From NCBI RefSeq assembly GCF_003073045.1, contig NC_037595.1, positions 992,001-1,056,000 of the forward strand: a stretch of DNA of 64,000 bases, in the 5' to 3' direction. Under the pieces are notes generated by a model. The model saw only the letters and a program-made list of their open reading frames with translations, searched no databases and was not told the origin of the DNA. Origin of the DNA: Pomacea canaliculata (Eukaryota > Mollusca > Gastropoda > Architaenioglossa > Ampullariidae). This document shows, in pieces, positions 55,665 through 64,000 of the stretch. Each line of letters starts with the position of its first letter. Within the stretch, counting starts at the first letter, position 1. The position numbers and the translations under genes were made by a program.

Positions 55665-58600
55665 ATGTCAGGAGCAATGCTGAGGTCGTCTGCTGTCGTC
55701 CTCATCCTTATGACCATGCTTGGGTTGTCAGCAGGTAATATCACTGACTGATACTTGTACTGAGGACAGTTCACGTGCACACTGTTAAACTGCCAGTCCT
55801 ACTGATACATCATAATCATGTCCATTGTTGTCAATCTGTTTGTGCCTGTATGCCAGTGTTGTACTACTACTACTACTACTACTAATAATAGTACTAATAA
55901 TGTGAGTTGTCAAAGAAAGGCTTAAAACTCGTCTAAACTGCTCAGAGGCGGCGTTAGGGGGTGGCATATGGGGGTCGCCCCAGGCCCCGCTTTCGAAGGG
56001 GCCCCGCGCTTCAGTCCCGAGGTCATCTTTATGACATATTGTTAGCTGTGTTAAACAAATTAAGTTGTGACCAAAAAATTGACGTTCAGTAAACACTTTT
56101 AACTTCTAATTAAGCAAATTATTGAACCCATGTCTTAACTTTAAACCCGGCAATAATAACAAGCAGTTTATTAAATCAAATCAAATCAGACTTTATTGTC
56201 TGTCGAGGAGACCCCACGACAGAAAATATTCTTTTGCTCACACGGGCAGGCATACATACTCATACAGACATTTAACGCACACACAATCACTATTATCTGT
56301 TTATCACCTGCAGGCAAACAACATTACAAATTGTCATCTATGTCATCTATTGGCCTGTGACAGAAATCCCTGCATTTCATTTTTTAGATTGTTTAGATTG
56401 AGAGCTCGTCTTGTTTGTGCGAAAGAGAGAGCACATTCAACAAGGTGATGGCTGGTAATGGATGTCAGCACCCTCTTCTCTTCAGACTGTGTTTGATTCC
56501 TCCTAAATCCTTCTGTCTTTATTTAGGATGGTGATGGCTGCTGGCACGAAGGACCTCTGGTAGGCAGCTTTCCGTACACGTGGCACTTTATAGCACCTGC
56601 CTGAGGGCAACAGCTGGAAGTTGGGATGGAGAGGGTGCGTTAGGTCAGAAATGTTGTTGTGTGCCATCTTTCTGACTGCATGAAGGTACAAGTCAGAAAG
56701 TGGCAGCTGTGATTTACCAATAATTTTATTTGCCTGGTGGATGACTCTGGCCAGCCTTGCCTTGTCTTTGACGAGGAGGTGACCATATCAGGCAGCAATG
56801 TTAAATGAGAGGATGCTCTCAACAAGAGACCTGTACACAGTCTCCAGCACCCCAGAGCTGACGTCGAAGCTGCGGAGTCTCCTCAGATGGTACAGCCGTT
56901 GCTGGGCCTGTCTGTACACTTGGTTCACGTGATCACTAAATGAGAGCCTCCCGTCGATCACTGTACCAAGGTACCTACACAGCAGCCCTCTGCACCTTAA
57001 GTTACCGTCACCATATTATTTCGCTTTAAGAAAAAGTCGCTACTGTCACAAACGGTGGGAAAGGTTGCGAACAATGAAAACACTAAATTCGTGGTTATTT
57101 CGAGAAATTGATCCAGCCTATTTAACTGTATATAAATCAGTGCTTCCGGCATCATATCAATAGGGATGTTGATACACGTACTCCATTACGCCGGCCCCGC
57201 GCGGATGGTCGGCCCCCGCACGTATTCCTAACGCCGCCTCTGAAGCTGCTGCCCCTCGGTAGGACATGTTGGTCCGACTCGGCCCCAGCGGCACAGCGCG
57301 GAGTAGGTCCAATCTGTCCGACTCCTCGGCAACCAGACAACCATGTTTTGATGAACATACTAATATTTACGATTTAAATGGCTCAACATCGCTGATTTTA
57401 CAGACTCATCCTAAGCATCCAATGCTACGACAATTTGTTGACTGATGAGTCTGTTCTCATCATCGCCACTGAAATGTTGCTAAAGTTTCACATGAAATGT
57501 TGTTGTACAGCTGCAGACAACTGTCCAGCTGGCTGGCGTAAGTACAAGCACAGCTGCTATGTCTTCATCTCCGAGTTTCTCACCTATGCAGAAGCAATGG
57601 TAAAATGCATATTTTTGTTGTTTGTATTAAAAATGTCACAGCACTAATAATACATATCTGAAGAAAGAAATTTTACAGATGTTGGTAGCCTTATATTAAA
57701 AACTACCAAGAATAAAAGAAAAAAAAAAGGCATATACTCACCACAAAGAAAGAAACTGGTCAATTGTTTGAGTAATATTTTACATTCAATAAAAGAACAT
57801 CCGTCACAAACTGGAATTAATATTTTTAAATAATAGGTAAGACAGTAATAATTGTACATTTTATGTCGATTTATAGTATATCTAATGTTTCACATGTTGG
57901 CCGTTCACTTCTCCTCAGATTAAATTAAGCACTCAGAGCAGTACAGGAAACTGTATAAACTGTTTGCTTATTTTAAGTACGATACCAGTTTTAGTCTAAC
58001 ATTGTAAAACACAATTTCATTTATAATTATTGATAGTGTGTGATACAGCACAGTAAACTGTAGCAAGTAATGAAGAATATTGTTCAAAAGTGATGCTGTT
58101 CTTGTAACTGCATTTAATCTCAAGCTTGCTATTACTAACTACAATTGTCAAAAACTATATTTTCAATCAGCGAATCTGCAATATGCTCCGAGCTGAAATT
58201 GTTGAAATCAACTCTGAAGAGGAACACTCTTTCATTGGCAGTCTCCTGGATTTAAATAAGGGTAGGAAAAATTCTGCATACTCAATTGATTATAATTAAA
58301 ATACACACAAATTATACAGAAATTAAAAACTAACATGACAAAAAACCTTTGTTTAAGTAATGTGAAGTCAAGAATTTCATTAGTGCATTGCTAAGCGAAA
58401 AGAAATCGAAATGTCAGCTCAGAAAGGCCGCCAACGGCCATCATTGGGAAGACAGAAAAAAACACAAACCAGTGAAAGACACCAAACCTGTGAAATAGGC
58501 CTTTTGTCCTTCTGTCTAGTGTACCATACCATCACCTTCACCTAACACTAAGCATCATCTCATATAAAGAATATAATCTGGTTGTTAATGATATTTGATT

Positions 58601-58828
58601 ACAGGATATCATATGTGGATCGGAATGAACGATCTAATTCAGGAGGGCACGTGGGTATCAGCCAGCAGTGGAACACCAGTGAACTTCACTAAGTGGAGGA
58701 ATGGTGAACCAAACGACGCTTATGGGAAAGAGGATTGTGCAGATTACCATAACGACCATAAAGCGTGGAACGACGTTACTTGTGGTTATAAAACCACGTT
58801 CGTCTGTGAATCAAGTAAGATGCTGTAG
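55665..58828 (+). CDS. CTL-8 (unit D3): secreted C-type lectin with EPN site, tail exon lost
   Basis: Exons 55665-55734, 57511-57599, 58171-58261 and 58605-58828 give one 157-residue frame ending CESSKML. The signal peptide is the same as in CTL-6 and -7; CTLD: CPAGWRKYKHSCYVF, ICNMLRAEIVEINS, HMWIGMND, WRNGEPNDAYGKEDCADY, AWNDVTC, VCES. EPN and WND are intact. About 410 bases that hold exon 5 in CTL-6 and CTL-7 are deleted between 58943 and 58955, so the read-through stop at 58826-58828 with AATAAA at 58890-58895 is the only 3' end left. Intron 1 carries a 1.3-kb hAT-like insertion. Confidence 0.9.
55943..57242 (+). mobile_element. hAT-like element B copy in CTL-8 intron 1
   Basis: 1,300 bp with terminal repeats CAGAGGCGGCGTTAGG and CCTAACGCCGCCTCTG (perfect complement) and flanking AAACTGCT (55935-55942) / AAGCTGCT (57243-57250), 7 of 8 identical. 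CTL-6 shows the empty site once (36849-36856). The arms match the inverted copy at 42761-45037. A LINE fragment lies in the middle; no transposase. Confidence 0.92.
56175..57000 (-). mobile_element. CR1/L2-like LINE RT C-terminus nested in element B
   Basis: Minus strand: YLGTVIDGRLSFSDHVNQVY (about 56975-56915), AQQRLYHLRRLRSFDVSSGV, ESILSFNIAA with a stop where a Trp is expected, then ANKIIGKSQLPLSDLYLHAV and HPNFQLLPSGRCYKVPRVRK, SFVPAAITILN, stop near 56510. The 3' end carries ATCAAATCAAATCAG-type repeats. The other copy of element B (near 42980) lacks it and reads continuously, which places the insertion at TTAA (56171-56174 and 56997-57000). Confidence 0.85.
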
Positions 58829-59384
58829 CCTCCGTTCATTCAATTCTTGTCACTATAATTCCAGACAGGAATCTTTCAGTAGGAGGACAAATAAACATTA
58901 AAATATACCACAATCGATATTGTATTAATCATGTTGGAGTTATATTAAAAGTATACATAATACTTGGTAACACTATTACTAGCGTTGATGTCCAAACCTG
59001 TAGAAGCATTACCGTAACATCAAGTAATTTCTCTGACAGGGTATACTGAGAAGTGAACCAGGCAAGCGGCGTCTACAGACTCGGAGTTTGCAGGGCCATT
59101 ATTTCATTGTAATATTTAATTTTATTTTAGTTTACACCGACTTTAAAGTAAACAAAATAGCCCAGCAGAGCACTAGCATCTCTTTTGTCGTGAGCGATGC
59201 CTTTTTATAGAAGGTGAATTTGTAGAGGAACTCTTGATGATCAGAAATAAGAGTAGAAAGACTAGCAGTGGGTAAGGTGAAAGAAGCGTCTGATTACAAT
59301 CAGCCATTGATTTCATCGATACATCAATGAGGGGAAAGCTGAATTGAGGTTGCCAATAGCTTACTTCCTTTGTCTCCCCTGGTC

Positions 59385-59530
59385 ATGACAAGAAAGAGGT
59401 CTCTAACACCTCATCCCACAAAGACCTTAAAAAGCTAGGGAATCAACTTTCCCTTTTACTCCCTTTCCCTCTGTAATTTCAATACTGTTGTTGAACGATA
59501 ATTTAATAATTTTAATAAATATTTTGTACT
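59385..59530 (+). mobile_element. SINE remnant in D3, promoter part deleted
   Basis: Continuation of the D1/D2 SINE from CCCTGGTCATGA onward; the tRNA-like A/B-box segment is missing. Confidence 0.65.
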
Positions 59531-59622
59531 TTGCTGTTTTGTTAGTTTTTATGAGAAGTCGATTGTGTGTCTGAGTAGCAGTTTGTGATGACTACGAAAT
59601 GACAACAGTATTTGTATAATTT

Positions 59623-60417
59623 AATAGAGGGCTTGGCAGATGAACAGCTGTAGAAAATAGATAAAAAAATTAGACATTTTAGAGTTACGTCACTAACAGA
59701 CAGACATCTATAGTGAACAGCGCTCACCCAGTAATATACAGACAAGACTAGTGAGTAGCGCTCACCCAGTAATATACAGACAAGACTAGTGAGTAGCACT
59801 CACCCAGTAATATACAGACAAGACTAGTGAGTAGCACTCACCCACCAACACATAAAGCTGTGTGTAATATCACACTAGGATACAGAACATCATCAACTCA
59901 TCAACGTATGCTCAGTTTTAAATTATCAACAGCAATGTTAGAAAAGTAACAAGGTTAGTGAGTTACACCAGTCGCATGAGATATACATCAAGAAGCAGAC
60001 TTCAACACGCAAGATTATTACATAATGAACAGCAAGGTTGGTATCAGCAAACCCGTTTTTTCTTAGAAAGATAAATGTTTCAACGACTACCAGTTAAAGT
60101 TTAAGATGATCGCTTGAGGAAATAGTATTTGTTTATTAATTAAGATTTAATTATGCTAATGACACCACACCACACAGGGAGGCCACCACTGGCCTGTCGT
60201 TGACCACCAAGCACAAAAGTTACTGTTCAGTGTCAAGAACCATTTGTTGTTCGTTGTATGTGAACAAAACGAAACTATATTGTTTTCTGTACAAATTAGT
60301 CACATGATATACGTACATTTATTCTCTCCCACAACCACCCCGTCTCTCTCTCTCGCACACACACAAGGACGACATTTACTTAGTTCGTGGTCCATACCTC
60401 CTAGCCATTGCAATTGT
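59623..60417. other. Spacer between unit D3 and the hAT-like element D
   Basis: No gene recognised; holds the 38-bp tandem repeat at 59723-59844. Confidence 0.5.
59723..59844. repeat. 38-bp tandem repeat, a little over three copies
   Basis: Units starting CTCACCCAGTAATATACAGA at 59723, 59761 and 59799 plus a partial unit at 59837. Confidence 0.92.
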
Positions 60418-60425
60418 GTAGTTTC

Positions 60426-61207
60426 CAGGGTTGTCCATGGGACATATTTTTCTATCCCATCCCATCCCATGGCAATTTATGCCTGTCCCATCCCATCCCA
60501 CGGGATTTCCATTATATAGTATTAATATGGAATACAGTTTAAATAAAATCATTAAATTTATGAAAGTTTAGGTATCGTGTCTACTAAATAGCACTACATG
60601 TACAAAGACACATGCAAAACGACAAAATTTATTAACTTTAACACTCTAAAGTATAATCTAAGTATGACAATTCAGCATCATTCTGACATTCTATTTCTGT
60701 CACTCTGCTCATTCTGGGTTAGATGGTGGAACTCCTATTTGTGGTCGGCCATTTTGGGTGTTACATTTACAGTAGCAACGTGACATCAAGTGACTGCCTT
60801 CCTGCCTTCACAAAGTATTTCAAATTAGCAATTCAGAATGAAATTCAGCAACGAAACAGATTACACCAGATTAAAACTAGCTTTGTATTTACAAATCCAC
60901 AAGCCGCGCGCATGCGCAATGTGCCAGTCTGGCAGTGTTACCGCTCGTTAAATTGAGAAAACCTAGACAGAGCCTTTAAAAAACCTAGGAAAACCTAAAT
61001 TATTCTTTAGACTCGAAATCCTTCTCATAGCACCTGCAGATGATGAATGAATTCTATTTTGTTGCACTTGCGCAACTGCAAATTTCAGCGAAAATTTATT
61101 TTACAATATCTAGTATCGACTACCATGGGAAATACAAATGTGTGCTGTCCCATCCCATCCCATCCCATGGGATCCCCATGGTAATAACATTCCTATGGAC
61201 AACATTG
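60426..61207. mobile_element. Non-autonomous hAT-like element D
   Basis: 782 bp with ends CAGGGTTGTCCATGGGA and TCCTATGGACAACATTG (inverted repeat with about three mismatches) and flanks GTAGTTTC (60418-60425) / GTAGTTCC (61208-61215), 7 of 8 identical. Each end has a short array of CCCAT pentamers (about 60453-60502 and 61148-61168) next to CCATGG. No coding sequence inside. Confidence 0.82.
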
Positions 61208-61576
61208 GTAGTTCCATCTATTTATACATTTATAAATATATTTAAGCCTGGGTTGTTAGTCACTTGTCCCAGGTTCACTCGCCTCGTTCACGGCTGGCCA
61301 GGTCAAGGGGAGGGAAGGGGTGTAGGGTAGCGAGGCTGGGAGGGAGCAACAGTACCCACTGCCCCCACACAAGCTCCCCCCGCTGCAGTTAATCATCAGC
61401 AGCAAGTACACGACAGCTTATCGTCATGTCACAGCTGTGAGAACTATGACAACTAATCTGTAGATAACCTTTCCTCGAGCTGACGTCGTTGTCTCGAGTA
61501 GTCAACGAACGAAAACTTGTCTTGACTCTGTTCAGCGGGAGGAAATATTTGGTGACTGCCATCAGTACTGTAAGGA

Positions 61577-63488
61577 ATGACGGGAAACATGCTGACATCT
61601 ACTGCTATGGCCCTCATCCTCATGTCTGTACTCAAGTTCTCACCAGGTGAAGTAACTAATACTTATGTTGATGGTATTGTTGATTATCTGGTCTTCCCAC
61701 ACTTCTATTGACATCGTGCGATTGTCCTTCGTCATGTGGTGCACCTCGGCTTACTTCCCCTCATGGACCTGTCCGCATTCGTGATGGTGGTGTGTGTGTT
61801 CTGGTCTTAATCCTGACTGGGAGAGTGCTTGTGCTTTTCTTTCTCTCAGCTAAAGGTGTGAGTGAGCAGAAAGACATCTACTTTCAGGAATTCGCTCAAT
61901 CTCGACCCTTCTAATGGACGTTAATCAATCGGTTCTTTTACTTCCTTTCTTTATATTCGCTCTCCTTTTATTTTTGGCTTCAAGAACAAAATTGAATATT
62001 ATTCCATTGAATGACTTTCCTTATCATCAGCTTGCTTTCAATAATCTTGACCTTAATATTGAGTGGGAACAATAACGCATTATTATACATATGAAAACAC
62101 TACATTTTATGTCTTCATGCTTGTTATATCACTTCCAAAAAGTCAATTTTGTTAAAATATTAACTGGAGTTTGCTTTTCAGCTGCAGCTGCGTGTCCCAA
62201 TGACTGGAAACAGTTCCAGCACAGCTGCTACGGCGTTGCTGACCAGCTGTTCACATATGCAGAAGCACTGGTAAAATGTGTTTTTGAAGTCACCAGTCCT
62301 AATGTCAATTTAAATCCAAAAAAATGTATAATAATTGTAGACAAATATTCCATTATATAATCCAGCAAATAAACAAAAAATCCTGAAACACTAACCAAAA
62401 TAACAACATAGCATGCATGGCAAATTTAAGAAATAAATAATCTAAATAAAACTGTTCAAAGTTTGCTGGAAATAGTTCAATGGTGTTCTTTATTGAAGTA
62501 AATACCATGCATTGCAAGACTTATTTTTCACTTTTAAAAACCGCTAAAACTAGAAATAATGTGCAAACTCTGTTGTTTAAAATCACAACAATCTTTTATC
62601 TATTTGCTTCTGAATTACAACTAGATGTCATGAAAAATTAGTATTATTACTATTATTAGTATTATTAGTTGATTTAATGAATTGTTTATTACTGGAGGTT
62701 CTTTGCTGACTTTCATAAATAGTTTGCAAATAGTGCTATTTTAATGCAGTTTTATATGTAACTGTTTTTATAAATACCAATGTTATTGTTGCAAAACAAA
62801 ACTGTTCTCGTAAACTTTAGAGTATACTCTGTGAAATGCGTCAAGACAATGTTTTGGTTCAGACGATCTGCACGAAGGAAGCCGGGGATTTACTTCAAAT
62901 CAACTCTGAAAGTGAAAACAGATACATTGCCAGGCTTCTCCCGCAAAACCTAGGTACGAAAACCCCGATATAAATAAAAAATAAACTTTAAAAAATAATA
63001 CAACCCAGTTCAGAGCTGCTTTAGTTATGTACGATCGTCGTTTAGTCAAAAACTTAAAATGTAAACTGTGGAAAGGACAGCAGACAATGGACACCGGATA
63101 GCACGCAGACAACAGTAAAACTGAAGCACACCAACATCACCATCTACATTACATCGTTTTGCTAAATGCCAAGTTCATTCCACCAACATTTAACCCTGAA
63201 ACATGACATCAACATTGTCATTGTCCTCAACATCAATGTGCCTAAAGAATACATTTGTCATGGTGTCTGACAGCCTACAGTGTGTGGCTGGGAATCACGG
63301 ATCTGTTTGAAGAGGGTGTTTGGATGTACAGCGGCAGGGGAACGGACCTGACCTACACCAAGTGGAGCTCAAACCAACCGGACAACTATAATGGAATGGA
63401 GGATTGTGCAGCCTTGAACATCACCACTAAATTGTGGTACGACACACACTGTGGTTCCAGACTCTTTTTCGTCTGTGAAGTCGAGTAG
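61577..63488 (+). CDS. CTL-9: secreted C-type lectin with QPD (galactose-type) site
   Basis: Exons 61577-61646, 62182-62270, 62863-62953 and 63274-63488 give one 154-residue frame. Signal peptide MTGNMLTSTAMALILMSVLK; CTLD: CPNDWKQFQHSCYGV, ICTKEAGDLLQINSESENRY, VWLGITDLFEEG, WSSNQPDNYNGMEDCAAL, LWYDTHC, VCEVE, stop. QPD instead of EPN usually shifts specificity to galactose-type sugars; WYD keeps the Asp ligand. No tail exon is apparent because the stop follows CEVE directly and there is no donor after VCE. Upstream DNA and signal exon resemble CTL-6/7/8, making it their older relative. Confidence 0.9.
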
Positions 63489-64000
63489 GTCCCTCAAACT
63501 CTTTTGCTGTTTTCCAATAACTGAATTTTCCCACAGCGCTTGCAGGCAAGAACATTCTAGTAGGAGTGAAAATTGCAAACATCTCACAAAACCACAGAGG
63601 GGTACCCAACATTTAATGAACTTGTAAGTAAAATACCAGATGCAGTCGACATGATTAGCCTCTCATCCAGCACCAAAATGTATTGGTTCAAACCTTTGAC
63701 CACGTCTTGCTGGTCAACCCCCAATTGTCGGGAGGGGGATTTAATTAAACTATGTCTGCATAGTCCTCTGAGTAATGAGTCTGCCTACACTTCTCCCGGA
63801 CTTGCAGAGGAACTCGTTTGTCCCTTATTCCAGACCATTGTTTAACCACTTTTAGCCTTTTTACCATTCAGTCCCCATTAATTCTGTTAGTTGTGTCAGT
63901 TGTGAGGGGTTGCCCTCTGGTCTTTGAGGCCTTGCTTACAGACCTGTGTTATCTCCTCTTTGTGTAAGGCCTGTGACCAACAGCAGACACTGTCCCCAAC
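63489..64000. other. 3' flank of CTL-9
   Basis: No second lectin exon or other gene recognised before the window ends. A short frame at 63573-63845 has no support. Confidence 0.4.

Larger units (their letters stand above)
55380..59622 (+). repeat. Tandem gene unit D3 (CTL-8)
   Basis: Third copy of the unit. Compared with D1 it has element B plus LINE in intron 1, a ~410-bp deletion removing exon 5, and a ~70-bp deletion in the SINE; it ends at about 59622 where the homology to D1 stops before linker L. Confidence 0.92.

Noticed and set aside
40373-55780. Repeated minus-strand frames at 40373-40830 and 55344-55780
   Set aside because: Antisense to the conserved promoter/exon 1 block of CTL-7 and CTL-8; they are shadows of the duplicated units.

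Overview
The window looks like nuclear DNA of a mollusc, most likely a gastropod. It is AT-rich and intron-rich, with small exons bounded by GT/AG, abundant micro- and minisatellites, tRNA-derived SINEs, many decayed non-LTR retrotransposons (CR1, RTE, Tx1/L1-like and I-like with RNase H) and several hAT-type DNA elements. The species cannot be fixed from sequence alone. I saw no bacterial-style operon, rRNA, CRISPR array or retroviral/LTR element. The backbone is a head-to-tail array of nine plus-strand genes, called CTL-1 to CTL-9 here, each encoding a small secreted protein with one C-type lectin domain (CTLD). All share one plan: a signal-peptide exon ending in phase 1, an 89-nt type exon (N-terminal CTLD cysteines) ending in phase 0, a 91-nt type exon (first core cysteine) ending in phase 1, a 204-211-nt exon (WxG motif, long loop, last cysteines), and in most a tiny 3' tail exon. 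I spliced all nine by eye and each gives one open frame of 152-185 codons. There are three subfamilies. CTL-1, -2 and -3 (2-15 kb) carry an extra cysteine and have mostly lost the sugar-binding motif. CTL-4 and -5 (17.6-35.5 kb) are a duplicated pair with EPN motifs. CTL-6, -7 and -8 (36.3-59.6 kb) are three nearly identical ~4-kb units with EPN motifs, followed by their cousin CTL-9 (61.6-63.5 kb) with QPD. The cluster therefore appears to vary sugar specificity on a fixed secreted scaffold, as expected of recognition or immune lectins (inference). The most unusual part is in intron 1 of CTL-7. A 9.4-kb block (42431-51841) is bordered by two direct copies of one hAT-like element, and its outer ends carry a perfect 8-bp target duplication. 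CTL-6 and CTL-8 hold the uninterrupted site. The block contains an I-like LINE, nested hAT elements, a THAP-domain exon, four correctly splicing exons of a trypsin-like protease that lack the His exon, and a CR1 fragment. It behaves like a composite hAT unit that carried gene fragments into a lectin intron. CTL-8 has its own hAT insertion, in turn hit by a LINE. A second notable signal is that CTL-6/7/8 are almost identical in introns and in exons 1-3 but differ strongly, and almost only by amino-acid-changing substitutions, around the sugar-binding loop of exon 4.
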